Source: Nonomuraea sp. SYSU D8015 (GTDB lineage: Bacteria; Actinomycetota; Actinomycetes; Streptosporangiales; Streptosporangiaceae). From it: 64,000 bases of DNA. The stretch is from the NCBI RefSeq assembly GCF_008065375.1, contig NZ_VJYI01000014.1, positions 124,001 to 188,000 of the forward strand. Reading direction: 5' to 3'. Position 1 is the first letter of the stretch. Every line of letters begins with the position of its first letter. The notes under the pieces were generated by a model. That model ran no database searches. It saw only the letters and a program-made list of their open reading frames with translations, and was not told where the DNA came from. The position numbers and the translations under genes were made by a program. Below are positions 34,379 to 42,465 of the stretch, piece after piece.

Positions 34379-35248
34379 TCAGCCTCTCTCCACCCGGTGG
34401 CTCTCCACGGCGCTGATCGTGCGCTCGAACGCCTCGTTCGTGCGTTCGTAGGTGCGTTGGGCGACCGCCACGTAGACGGCGTCCAGCACGAAGAGCTGCG
34501 AGTGGACGGCGGCCAGCCCCCCGAGCCGGAACGTGGTCTCCCTGCTGGCGGTGGTCAGCACCAAGTCGGCCAGCTCCGCCAGCGGGGAGCGGGCGAAGGA
34601 GGTGACCGCGACCGTCGTGGCGCCGTGGCTGCCCGCCTCGGCCAGCGCCTCCATGACCTCGCGGGTGCGGCCCCGGTGGCTGATGCCGATGGCCACGTCG
34701 CCCTGCTTGAGCAGCGCCGCCTCCGACAGGGCCACGTGGGCGTCGCCCGCGCTCCAGCCGGGGATGCCGATGCGGCGCAGCCTGCCCTCGAACATGGTGG
34801 CGACGTTTCCGCTGGTCGAGACGCCGACGAGGAGCACCCGCGGGGCCGCCACGACGGCGTCGGCGATCTTGGCGACCACGTCCAGGTCGAGCTGTGCGGC
34901 GGTGTCCTGGATGAGCCTGGTGTCGGCGGCGGCCATCACCTCGATGGCCGTGTCGAGCGGGTCGTCGGGGCCGATCTCGTGACCGACGCCCGCGCCCCAG
35001 CCCGCCTGCGCGGCCCGGCCGGTCTCGGTGGCGAGCGCGACGCGCAGCTCGGCGTAGCCGGAGAAGCCGAAGGCCCGGCAGAACCTGGTCACAGTCGCGG
35101 GCGAGCTGCCGGCCCGCTCGGCCAGCGCGATGATGGTCGAGCGCGCGGCCTCGGCCGGATCACCGAGGATCACCTCGCCGACCCGGCGCAACGCCTCCGG
35201 CAAACCGGGTAGTTCTGTTTCGACGCGCCCGAGCGCTCCTGAAGTCAC
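34379..35248 (-). CDS. MurR/RpiR-family regulator
   Basis: This 289-residue regulator has an RpiR HTH in residues 15-80 (ALAERAGSSPATVTRFCRAFGFSGYAELR) and a SIS domain (VLLVGVSTSGNVATMFEGRLRRIG, then GISHRGRTREVMEALAEA) for a sugar-phosphate ligand. The GTG start is chosen with GGAAGGAA before it; the longer frame would cross the promoter. It heads the ngc operon and is divergent from the sugar kinase, so it probably controls both. Confidence 0.82.
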   Translation of the reverse strand: MTSGALGRVETELPGLPEALRRVGEVILGDPAEAARSTIIALAERAGSSPATVTRFCRAFGFSGYAELRVALATETGRAAQAGWGAGVGHEIGPDDPLDTAIEVMAAADTRLIQDTAAQLDLDVVAKIADAVVAAPRVLLVGVSTSGNVATMFEGRLRRIGIPGWSAGDAHVALSEAALLKQGDVAIGISHRGRTREVMEALAEAGSHGATTVAVTSFARSPLAELADLVLTTASRETTFRLGGLAAVHSQLFVLDAVYVAVAQRTYERTNEAFERTISAVESHRVERG

Positions 35249-35291
35249 GAATATTCCTTCCGAATACCCGGTCTTCTGGCGAAAATTATTC
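35249..35291. promoter_or_regulatory. AT-rich divergent operator region, rpiR/kinase
   Basis: GAATATTC at 35249-35256 is a perfect 8-bp palindrome abutting the rpiR start, and GAAAATTATTC at 35281-35291 is an imperfect dyad. RpiR/MurR regulators bind GAA-N-TTC-type sites, so this 80-base gap probably carries the operators for both directions. It is notably AT-rich for this genome. Confidence 0.5.
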
Positions 35292-35327
35292 TTGCTTCCC
35301 TGTCGCGTCAACCCCCAGACTCGTTCC

Positions 35328-36407
35328 GTGACTGAATCGCTAGTCGTCGGTGTCGATGCCGGAGCCACGTCGACGCGCGTCGCCGTCCACGCGCTCGACG
35401 GCACCCGGGTGGGCTACGCGCGGGCCGGCGCGGGCAATCCCAGCGCCCACGGGCTGGCCAAGGCGGTGGCGGCCGTCCGGGAGGCGCTGGGCGCGGCGCT
35501 CGGGCCGCACGACGGCGGGCGCGTGGTGGCGTCGCTGGCCGGCGTCGCCGGCCACGTGGCCGAGATGGCGCCGGAGCTCGCCAAGGTCTGGGCCGATCAC
35601 GGGATCGCGCCGGGGCCGCGCTATTCCGGGGACCTGCCCATCGCGTACGCGGCCGGCACCCCTGAGCCCGATGGGGCGCTGCTGTTGTCCGGCACGGGCG
35701 CGGCGGCGGCCAGGATCGTGAACCACCGGCTCGACCGGATCGCCGACGGGCTGGGGTGGTTGCTGGGCGACGCGGGGTCCGGTTTCTGGATCGGGCGGGC
35801 GGCCGCGATGGCGGTGGTCGACGCCTTCGACCGCGGCCTGCCGGTCGAGACCATCGACGCGGGTGGGCCGCAGGCGGAGATCGGCGCGCCTGGGCCGGAG
35901 GCGGAGATCGGTGCCAGGGGGCCGTCCGAGGCGGAGATCGGTGCCGCTGGGCCGTCCGAGGTGGCGCCGAGTTCCGGCTCCGGGCTGCTGGTCTCGCTCG
36001 TGGCGAAGGACTTCCTCGGCGACGAGCGGCCGGCCACGCCGCGTGACGTCGCCGACCGCATCGTCCGGCTGGCGCAGGCCCACCACATGCGCCTGGCCGC
36101 CCTGTCCTCGCTCGTCAGCCGGGCCGCCGAGGCAGGTGACCCGATGGCGGTCACGATCGTGCACGAGGCCGCCGACCATCTGGTCGCCACATTGCGACGG
36201 GTGCACGTGTCCGGGCCGGTGGTGCTCGCCGGGAGCGTGCTCACCAGCGAAGGGCCGGTGCGCCGGGCAGTGACGGAGTTGCTGGCCGGCAAGACGGTGA
36301 CGACGGCGCGGGACGCGGCGGGCGCGGCGGCCTGGCTGGCGGCCCGCGACCTGCTCCCGGAGGCCGACGCGAGGGCCCGGCACGCCGCGTTCACAGCCGG
36401 CCCCTGA
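35328..36407 (+). CDS. BadF/BadG-type sugar kinase, probably N-acetylglucosamine kinase
   Basis: This 359-residue ASKHA-fold kinase has VVGVDAGATSTRVAVHALDG (phosphate loop 1), LLLSGTGAAAARI (phosphate loop 2) and LGWLLGDAGSGFWIGRAAAM. It should phosphorylate the sugar imported by the NgcEFG-like system. A Gly/Glu/Pro-rich insert at about 183-212 is made of three near-identical AEIGAxGPSE units and interrupts the usual domain; it is probably a surface loop. The GTG at 35328 sits just past the divergent operator. The last 34 bases of a conserved end are repeated at 39574. Confidence 0.8.
   Translation: MTESLVVGVDAGATSTRVAVHALDGTRVGYARAGAGNPSAHGLAKAVAAVREALGAALGPHDGGRVVASLAGVAGHVAEMAPELAKVWADHGIAPGPRYSGDLPIAYAAGTPEPDGALLLSGTGAAAARIVNHRLDRIADGLGWLLGDAGSGFWIGRAAAMAVVDAFDRGLPVETIDAGGPQAEIGAPGPEAEIGARGPSEAEIGAAGPSEVAPSSGSGLLVSLVAKDFLGDERPATPRDVADRIVRLAQAHHMRLAALSSLVSRAAEAGDPMAVTIVHEAADHLVATLRRVHVSGPVVLAGSVLTSEGPVRRAVTELLAGKTVTTARDAAGAAAWLAARDLLPEADARARHAAFTAGP
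35874..35960 (+). repeat. In-frame tandem repeat, 27-30 bp x 3, inside the kinase gene
   Basis: Units start at 35874 (27 bp), 35901 (30 bp) and 35931 (30 bp), each beginning GCGGAGATCGG and encoding AEIGAxGP(S)E. Units 2 and 3 differ by only a few bases, which points to recent expansion. The frame is kept. Confidence 0.9.
36339..36372 (+). repeat. 34-bp perfect direct repeat, left copy
   Basis: This 34-bp sequence in the kinase 3' end (coding for AARDLLPEADA) is identical to 39574-39607. Partial similarity continues for about 20 bases downstream in both. The copies bracket 3.2 kb. Confidence 0.9.
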
Positions 36408-36780
36408 CCAGCGCATCACCCCTTGACCGCCCTGGCCGTCATGCTCGTGCCCACGCGCCGCTGCGGAACAAGGGAGAGCGGCAGCGCGACCAGGCCGGCG
36501 TCGCATTGGAATCGGCGCGTCAGGCAGCCTCATCGCTGTGGCTGGAGCTGGGCGTTGGTCCGGTGGGCGGGGCGACGGCTTCCAACCGACCGAGTCGCTC
36601 GGCATGCGGAATGACCTCATGCGACCCAGGTCGCGCGGCGGAGTGGCCCCGCCCCCGTACGCCGCTTCCTGCCCGCCGGGTATGGGACGGCCGGACCGGC
36701 CCGAGCAGGGTCAGCACCACGTAGCCCCGCATACGTGGAGAGCACCAGAAACCTGTGATACGCTGATGAGCGTTGCAGTT
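36408..36780. other. Gap without a clear gene, upstream of the cold-shock leader
   Basis: About 370 bases follow the kinase. Short minus-strand frame from about 36530 to a stop at 36418 reads FQCDAGLVALPLSLVPQ and VGTSMTARAVKG; it has a stop close upstream and may be the tail of a lost gene, which I cannot identify. A candidate promoter for the cold-shock leader lies at 36750-36765 (TGTGATACGCT). Nothing else is supported. Confidence 0.4.
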
Positions 36781-36802
36781 ATGGCACCCATAAAGACTTT
36801 TG

Positions 36803-36838
36803 CGCGCCTGACAGAGCTCACTCTTCAGGCGCGTTTTT
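36803..36838 (+). terminator. Intrinsic terminator in the cold-shock gene leader
   Basis: CGCGCCTGA and TCAGGCGCG form a perfect 9-bp stem around a 13-base loop, followed directly by TTTTT. This is the strongest intrinsic terminator in the window. It lies 98 bases before the cold-shock ATG with no gene between, so it can end a short RNA of about 70 nt or act as an attenuator for the downstream gene. Confidence 0.8.
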
Positions 36839-36935
36839 CGTTTACCGGTCATCTCCGGATGGGCTCATCGCGGCGACAGGAGATTCGCGCGGTGCGAATT
36901 CTCTAGTTTCCTGCACATCTCTGAAGGAGATCGAC

Positions 36936-37142
36936 ATGGCTACCGGAACCGTCAAGTGGTTCAACTCTGAAAAGGGCTTCGGCTTCATCGCGCAGGACGG
37001 CGGCGGCGCCGACGTCTTCGCGCACTACTCCAACATCGTCGCCAACGGTGGCTACCGCGAGCTGAGCGAGGGGCAGAAGGTGTCCTTCGACGTCGTCCAG
37101 GGCCAGAAGGGCCCGCAGGCGGAGAACATCGTCGCCGCCTGA
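36936..37142 (+). CDS. cspA: Cold-shock protein CspA family
   Basis: This 68-residue cold-shock domain protein has the RNA-binding motifs KWFNSEKGFGFI (RNP1, residues 8-20) and DVFAHYSNI (RNP2). It binds single-stranded nucleic acid in the cytoplasm. GAAGGAGA is an ideal ribosome site eight bases before the ATG. The long leader, with a terminator-type hairpin, is a typical place for cold-shock control by RNA structure. It is followed by its own terminator. Confidence 0.95.
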   Translation: MATGTVKWFNSEKGFGFIAQDGGGADVFAHYSNIVANGGYRELSEGQKVSFDVVQGQKGPQAENIVAA

Positions 37143-37160
37143 TCTGCCGCGCGTCATGAG

Positions 37161-37193
37161 TCCGGGTCCGCTCCCCTAGGGGGCGGGCCCGGA
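37161..37193 (+). terminator. Terminator hairpin after cspA
   Basis: A 14-pair GC-rich stem (arms TCCGGGTCCGCTCC and GGGGCGGGCCCGGA, with G-T pairs) starts 18 bases after the cspA stop. A short T-containing run follows. Confidence 0.7.
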
Positions 37194-37374
37194 TCTCGTT
37201 TCACCCCGGGTCACTGGGCCCTGGAGCTTCACGACATCCGTCGGCGGAACAGGCGGATTGTCCTGTCGAGCAGCGTTCAGCAGCACCCCAGCCCAGACCG
37301 CGACAGAAGGAAATCCACCGGCATTTCCCGCTAAAGGTCGATTTATCAGGCTGGCTGGCCGCATACTTGTACCA

Positions 37375-37605
37375 ATGAGGCCTACTCAAGCCGCGGTCCG
37401 GCGACGCCTGCCTGGAAGCCCCTTCAACGTTCCCGAAGTCCCGCCACCCCCCGTCGAGCAATTTGTGGCGGGAGACCGGGTGAGCCATGACAAATACGGC
37501 CTCGGCCGGGTCATCGCAGTTGAGCAGAACGTCGCCGTTCTCGTCGATTTCGGCGCGGAGACGTACCGCATAGCCGCGCCGTACACCAAGCTTGAGAAGC
37601 TGTGA
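37375..37605 (+). CDS. Small protein like the C-terminal tail of PcrA/UvrD helicases
   Basis: This 76-residue protein has residues 28-76 with the pattern GDRVSHDKYGLGRVIAVEQN and VLVDFGAETYRIAAPYTKLEKL. It resembles the small RNA-polymerase-binding Tudor-like tail of PcrA/UvrD helicases and related CarD-like domains, here standing alone after a Pro-rich N-terminus. Interaction with RNA polymerase is inference. The chosen ATG follows a CATACT element closely, so the message may be leaderless. Confidence 0.65.
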   Translation: MRPTQAAVRRRLPGSPFNVPEVPPPPVEQFVAGDRVSHDKYGLGRVIAVEQNVAVLVDFGAETYRIAAPYTKLEKL

Positions 37606-37735
37606 CGGCCGCAGCCGGGTGAGGCGCAGAGGCGGCGTATGCTGAATTCACCTGAGACTTTCGCATGTCGGCAACCGCGTCGGCATCGCCTCGGGCGTAA
37701 CCGGTCCTTGGCACCGGAGACAGGCGGCACGCCAG

Positions 37736-39022
37736 ATGCCGAACCATCATCACCTCATAGCGCCCATCCGTCTCCGTCCGGCCCGGGTGTTCTTGGAGCC
37801 GACGCTGACCAGGGACGGAACGCTCGACGGCGCTTGGTGGCCCTACTCCACCGACCTCAACCGCGAGTTGCCCGCCCTCGTCAGCATTCTGCAGGACCGG
37901 CTCGGCCCCGTCCTGCGGGTCCGGCTCGACCTGACCGCATGGGACGACGTCCCGGCACACCTCCTCATCGGCGGCCGTTTCCTGCGCGTCAGCGGCTACT
38001 CCGCAGCGCCCAACACGATCCGCGTGATCCGCAGTAACCAGGACGGCTTCATGCTTCTGGTGATCCCGCCAGACACCTCCGCGCCCATCGCGGCGGCCGC
38101 GATGACAACCGCCGCACGCACGGGCAACACGTTGACGGCGAGCGAGATCCTCACCCGCTGCCAGTCACCCGCACGCGGACCGGGCGAGGGCACGAAGATG
38201 CGCCGCTACCGCGGCTCCGATCGGGAGGCCGTGCTCGCACTGGCCGATGCCGACCGCTTGCCCGGCCAACCGGTGTGTACGCCAGACACGCTCGACTGTG
38301 CAGTAGCCGGGACATCTCATCGCGACCCCGCTCCCTGGGCGGAGCTCGAACGCCCGAAAACTGACGTTCTGGTGGACCCGGACGGCCAGGTCGTCGGAGT
38401 GGTGTCTTACGCCGTGCATCGGCACCACGACACCGGTCAGATCCTGTGGCTGCACGGGCGCGAGGTCCTGGACGTGATCCAAGCGCTCGTTTCCCATGCC
38501 CTGCACGCTCTCGGCGACAGGGACCTCATCAATGCCTTCACCGCCGCGCCGGGCCTCGGCCTGGGAGCCCTGCCGACAGGTCGCCGGCCCGTCACCAGCA
38601 AGGTCCTCGAGCACGCCGGATTCTCCGGCCGCGATTCCTGGCGATATCTGCGCCGTGCGGGACCACACGAGATCGATACCGCCACGAGTCCGCTGGTCGA
38701 GGTGGTCAGCAGCACGGCACCGCAGGGATGGTGGCTCAAGGCCCACGACGACGACCGCTCCGCCGAGCTCGTCGTCGAGGAGCCCATGGACGGGCATGGC
38801 GTCCTGTGGTGGTTCGGCGCGGACACCGGACACGCCGACGTGATGCTGGAACGCGCGCTGCTGCGGGAGGCCGACACCATCCTGCACGATCGCGGAGCGT
38901 CGGACGCCGTCCTGTACGCCGCCGGCGGCCCGGAGTCTGCCTGGGCCCTCTTCGACGCGGCGGGCTTCATCGAGATCGACCACCTCGTCTCCTACGCCCG
39001 GCGCCCCGTCCCCACCGGCTGA
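37736..39022 (+). CDS. DUF5994-GNAT fusion protein
   Basis: This 428-residue protein has two parts. Residues 1-145 match DUF5994: RLRPARVFLEP, DGAWWPYSTDLNRELPALV, LDLTAWDDVP, VIPPDTSAPIAAAAM. Residues 155-428 are two GNAT-like units in tandem (RRYRGSDREAVLALADADR, then VLVDPDGQVVGVVSYAV, and a second half ending WALFDAAGFIEIDHLVSYAR). DUF5994 is usually a stand-alone protein of about 150 residues of unknown role, so the fusion is unusual. Substrate unknown. Confidence 0.65.
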   Translation: MPNHHHLIAPIRLRPARVFLEPTLTRDGTLDGAWWPYSTDLNRELPALVSILQDRLGPVLRVRLDLTAWDDVPAHLLIGGRFLRVSGYSAAPNTIRVIRSNQDGFMLLVIPPDTSAPIAAAAMTTAARTGNTLTASEILTRCQSPARGPGEGTKMRRYRGSDREAVLALADADRLPGQPVCTPDTLDCAVAGTSHRDPAPWAELERPKTDVLVDPDGQVVGVVSYAVHRHHDTGQILWLHGREVLDVIQALVSHALHALGDRDLINAFTAAPGLGLGALPTGRRPVTSKVLEHAGFSGRDSWRYLRRAGPHEIDTATSPLVEVVSSTAPQGWWLKAHDDDRSAELVVEEPMDGHGVLWWFGADTGHADVMLERALLREADTILHDRGASDAVLYAAGGPESAWALFDAAGFIEIDHLVSYARRPVPTG

Positions 39023-39081
39023 CCAGCCTCATCGCCAGGCGAATTCTGCGACGACCTGGAGGATTCATCATCAGCGAGCCC

Positions 39082-39507
39082 ATGACCCGATCCAGAACAC
39101 ATCCGGTGCGCCGTCGCGTTGTCGAGACAGCAGTCCTCGGTGCGCGCAGTCAACCCCAGGCCGAGATCGCCCGGTGGACATGTCTCCATGGGCAGCATGT
39201 CGCCGAGGGCTGCGTGACGTGCTACCAATCCGCGGGCGAAGCCGATCCGGCCCTGCCGCTGTGGGAGGTCGCGGTATGGTTCACCTCACCCCGGCCGATT
39301 CCGATCAAAGTCCTGCACGACGTGCATCGCCACGGCCGTAACTTCGCGCTCGACCAACCGTCGACTCCCCTGGTCTTTCTCCTGACCGGCCAGGCCCGAG
39401 CCGCCTACGGAGTGGAGGCGGTGGCGGGACTGGTGGGGTTCCTTGTGCAGAACCGGCACACCGTCGATGACTTCACCGTGACGGAGGTCCGGGCCGTCCA
39501 CTTCTGA
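39082..39507 (+). CDS. Orphan protein with a CxnCxxC motif
   Basis: This 141-residue protein is read from an ATG in the same direction as the DUF5994-GNAT gene, 59 bases downstream. Residues 34-50 contain CLHGQHVAEGCVTC, a possible small metal or disulfide site. The C-terminal half (LWEVAVWFTSPRPIPIKVLHDVHRHGRNFAL, then LLTGQARAAYGVEAVAGLV) is well structured and coding-like. I do not recognise a family. No strong ribosome site is visible. Confidence 0.5.
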   Translation: MTRSRTHPVRRRVVETAVLGARSQPQAEIARWTCLHGQHVAEGCVTCYQSAGEADPALPLWEVAVWFTSPRPIPIKVLHDVHRHGRNFALDQPSTPLVFLLTGQARAAYGVEAVAGLVGFLVQNRHTVDDFTVTEVRAVHF

Positions 39508-39573
39508 CGCGCTCCCACCCACCGCTCCATGACTGGGTTCATGCGCGGCACGCAGACGCCGGTGAGCACCCTC

Positions 39574-39607
39574 GCGGCCCGCGACCTGCTCCCGGAGGCC
39601 GACGCGA
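39574..39607 (+). repeat. 34-bp perfect direct repeat, right copy
   Basis: Identical to 36339-36372 in the kinase gene. The frame reads AARDLLPEADA as in the kinase but is not attached to a kinase gene here. Confidence 0.9.
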
Positions 39608-39886
39608 AGCCCCTGCACGCCGCGAGATCGGGAATTGGGCATTACCGGAATCGATCTTGTGTTCGAGACGAACGAAATGGAAAGATCATCTCGCCTTTCG
39701 TCGCACAGATCGAGGTGAAACGTGAACACACCAGGTCGATTACACCTGCTCGAACCTCGTCATCACCGACCTGGATCGCTCCAGCAGGCCTTCGTGGGCG
39801 ACACCCCCGATAAGAGGTATGACGCCGCCCCCTCCCCGCATGCGTGAGGGACATCCCACCCCCCCATGACCCCGTCCCGTCGGCGG

Positions 39887-39904
39887 GCCCTCGCGTGAGA
39901 GGGC
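39887..39904 (+). terminator. Small hairpin before the membrane glycosyltransferase gene
   Basis: GCCCTC and GAGGGC pair around a 6-base loop, 29 bases before the next ATG. It is a short stem, so termination is uncertain. Confidence 0.35.
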
Positions 39905-39933
39905 TCGGCTGACCCCGCCACAGGAGCCTGCTC

Positions 39934-41406
39934 ATGACGGCACCGGCCGTTGATTTCGTGCTGCCCGTAAAGCGGCACCGGGTGTTCGTCGTCGCACTGC
40001 TGCTCGCACTGGCCCTGCGAGGACTGGCGATGCTCGGCTACCGGCCGGCGCTGTGGTTCTGGGCCGACTCCTTCGCCTACCTGACGTCGGCCGCCCGGCC
40101 CGTGCCGGGGGAGTTCCGGCCGCTGGGATACTCGCTGTTCCTCGCCGTGTTGTCGCCCGGTCCGGGCCTGGAGCTGGTGACCGCGGTGCAGCACCTGCTG
40201 GGCCTGGCGCTGGCCGTCGCGGTGTACGCGCTGCTGCGGCGACGGGGCCTGCCCGGGTGGAGCGCGACAATCGTGGCGGCTCCGCTGCTGTTCGACGAGT
40301 TCCTGATCCTGCTCGAACACATGATCATGGCGGACGCGCTCTTCGCCGTGCTGGCCACCGGCGGAATCCTGGCGCTGCTGCGACGGCGGATCACGCCGGC
40401 GGTCGCGGCGACCGGCGGGATCCTGCTGGCGCTGGCGACCCTCACCAGGACGATCGGCCTGGTGGCGCTCGGCCTCACGGCCGGCTACCTCCTCCTTCGC
40501 CGCTGCGGATGGCGGGTTTGGTGCGGTTTCGCCGTGGCGGGCGCGGTGCCGCTGCTGGCGTACGCGACCTGGATGTCGGCCACGAGCGGCACCTTCGGGC
40601 TGACCAGGGCCGACGGCCTGTTCCTGTGGGCGCGGACCGCGACGTTCGCCGACTGCTCCGTGATCCGCCCGGAGCCCCGGCTCGCCCGGCTGTGCCCCCG
40701 TACGCCCGTGGCCTCCAGGCCGGCGCCGCCGTTCTGGCTGTGGGCCCCGTGGTCACCGATCAATGAGGTGCGCGGCGGCGAACGCAACGCGCTCGCCGGC
40801 CAGTTCGCCTGGGCCGCCATCCGGGCGCAGCCGGTCGACTACGTGACCGCCGCCGGGTATGACCTGCGGTGGCTGCTGCGCTGGGAACGTACCACGGGCC
40901 CGGACGTGGCGACCAAGCGGAACCCTTACTGGTTCCCCTTGGAGGAGCGGCCCCTGCAGAAGTCGGTCCGGGCCGTCGCGGAGGCGTACGAGGGCGGCCC
41001 GGCCGCCACCAGGATCATCGAGCCGTACGCGGGCTGGCTGCGTGCCTACCAGCGCTTCGGCTACCTGCCGTTCCCGTTGCTCATGGTGGTGCTCGCCGCC
41101 GCCCTGGTCCTCGCGGCGGTGCGGCGGCGCGTGGACGCGCTCCTGCCCGGCCTGGCCGCCGCGGCCTTCGTGCTGGCACCGGCGTTCCTGCACAGCTACG
41201 ACATCCGGTACGTGGCACCGGCCATCCCGCTGACCTGCCTGGCCCTCGGCCTGGCGGCCACCCGGCCGCTACCGCCCGGAGCGCCGCAGACGTCGTCGGC
41301 AGATGACGGCGGCGGGGCTGCGCATCAGCGCGGTCCACGGCGGACCCGCGGACCTCAGAGGGATGGGTTGATCACTCTCGGCGGGCGTGAGACATCAGCG
41401 GGATGA
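39934..41406 (+). CDS. Polytopic glycosyltransferase-like membrane protein
   Basis: This 490-residue protein has about ten membrane segments in residues 15-455 and a soluble, Gly/Arg-rich tail. The first loop has WADSFAYLTSAARPVPGEFRPLGYSLFL, with an acidic residue after the first segment as in GT-C (PMT/GT39-like) transferases that use lipid-linked sugars; TRTIG appears in a central loop. A large extracellular loop spans about 215-345. The donor and acceptor are unknown. AGGAG precedes the ATG. It is convergent with the VWA gene, 10 bases away. Confidence 0.65.
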   Translation: MTAPAVDFVLPVKRHRVFVVALLLALALRGLAMLGYRPALWFWADSFAYLTSAARPVPGEFRPLGYSLFLAVLSPGPGLELVTAVQHLLGLALAVAVYALLRRRGLPGWSATIVAAPLLFDEFLILLEHMIMADALFAVLATGGILALLRRRITPAVAATGGILLALATLTRTIGLVALGLTAGYLLLRRCGWRVWCGFAVAGAVPLLAYATWMSATSGTFGLTRADGLFLWARTATFADCSVIRPEPRLARLCPRTPVASRPAPPFWLWAPWSPINEVRGGERNALAGQFAWAAIRAQPVDYVTAAGYDLRWLLRWERTTGPDVATKRNPYWFPLEERPLQKSVRAVAEAYEGGPAATRIIEPYAGWLRAYQRFGYLPFPLLMVVLAAALVLAAVRRRVDALLPGLAAAAFVLAPAFLHSYDIRYVAPAIPLTCLALGLAATRPLPPGAPQTSSADDGGGAAHQRGPRRTRGPQRDGLITLGGRETSAG

Positions 41407-41415
41407 TCGGTGCCC

Positions 41416-42465
41416 TCAGCGGGTCGGGGTCCGGGGGCGGTTCCACCAGAGGGAGAGGGACAGGGCCGCGGCAATGAGGATGGCGCCGCCGGCGGCGAAG
41501 GCGGCGGCCGTGTCGACCCGGCGGTTGATGACGGTGAAGCTGCCCGGGAGGGCGTCGAGGGCGCTTTGGAGCTGGTCGGCGTTCTCGGCACGGTGGTAGG
41601 AGCCGCCGGTGGTCTGGGCTATGCGCTTGAGTGCGGGCTCGTCGATCATGCGGATGTTGCGGCCGCTGTCGAATCTGCCGCGGCCGCCGAAGCCGCCGCC
41701 CCAGCCGCGGCCGTCGAACTGTGAGTTGTCGCAGACCATCGGGGCCGGGTTCGTGGTGCCGAAACCGATGGTGAAGACGCGGACGCGGCGCAGGGCTGCT
41801 TCCTGGGCGGCGGTCTGGGGGTCGACGCCCTGGGTGTTGGCGCCGTCGGTGAGCACGATGATCGCGGCGCCGGCGTAGCCGTCCCCGCCGTTGCCGGGGT
41901 TCGCGCCGGTGGGGGCGACCGACGGGTCGACCTCCGCGATCGCGTCGATCGAGGTGAGCATGGCCTGCCCGATCGCGGTGCCCCGGGCCACGGTGAGGCC
42001 GTCCAGCGCATCGAGCAGCGAGTCGGTGTCGTCGGTGGGAGGGACGAGCAGAGCCGCCGTGCCCGCGAAGGTGACCAGGCCGATGCGCGGCCCGCCCCGC
42101 TGCGACTCGATGAACTCCGCGGCGGCCTTCCTCGCGGCGGTGATGCGGTTGGGGTCGACGTCCGTGGAGCACATGGAGCCGGAGGTGTCGAGCGCGAGCA
42201 GGATCGTCGCCGACGTCTGCGGCACCGGCACCGACGCCTGCGGCCGCGCGGCCCCGACCGCGAGCAGCGCGAGCCCGGCGACGAACAGTGCAGCGGGGAT
42301 CCTCCGCGTCCAGCGCGTACGGCCGGGCAGGGCGCTGCGTACGAGCGCGATCGAGGTGACGCGCACGGCGGCCCGCCTGCGGCGGCGCCGCGCCCACTCG
42401 CGGATGATGAAGATCAGCGGGATGATCAGGACGGACAGCAGCGCCCACGGCCATGAGAACGACAT
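41416..42465 (-). CDS. VWA-domain membrane protein, BatA/BatB-like (second)
   Basis: This 349-residue protein has an N-terminal hydrophobic anchor (WALLSVLIIPLIFII), a second one near residue 60, a von Willebrand A domain with metal-site residues in LALDTSGSMCS, GTAIG and LTDGANTQG, and a C-terminal membrane segment. The VWA domain should face outside. It is the last gene of a MoxR-DUF58-VWA-VWA operon. The partner VWA gene directly precedes it with one base between. Confidence 0.85.
   Translation of the reverse strand: MSFSWPWALLSVLIIPLIFIIREWARRRRRRAAVRVTSIALVRSALPGRTRWTRRIPAALFVAGLALLAVGAARPQASVPVPQTSATILLALDTSGSMCSTDVDPNRITAARKAAAEFIESQRGGPRIGLVTFAGTAALLVPPTDDTDSLLDALDGLTVARGTAIGQAMLTSIDAIAEVDPSVAPTGANPGNGGDGYAGAAIIVLTDGANTQGVDPQTAAQEAALRRVRVFTIGFGTTNPAPMVCDNSQFDGRGWGGGFGGRGRFDSGRNIRMIDEPALKRIAQTTGGSYHRAENADQLQSALDALPGSFTVINRRVDTAAAFAAGGAILIAAALSLSLWWNRPRTPTR

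Larger units (their letters stand above)
39508..39933. other. Gap with gene remnants
   Basis: The left part (about 39565-39630) is a copy of the 3' end of the sugar kinase gene (34 bp identical). Near 39745-39785 one frame reads NLVITDLDRSS, like the first strand of glyoxalase/VOC proteins, but it stops being coding-like at once. A 6-bp GCCCTC hairpin at 39887-39904 ends the region before the next gene. No intact gene is supported. Confidence 0.5.

Noticed and set aside
36520..36852. Minus-strand frame of 110 codons across the cspA leader
   Set aside because: It reads through the terminator stem, has no family match and no ribosome site.
39745..39790. Possible VOC/glyoxalase start NLVITDLDRSS
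   Set aside because: Only about ten residues fit; the frame is not coding-like beyond that, so it is mentioned as a remnant and not called.
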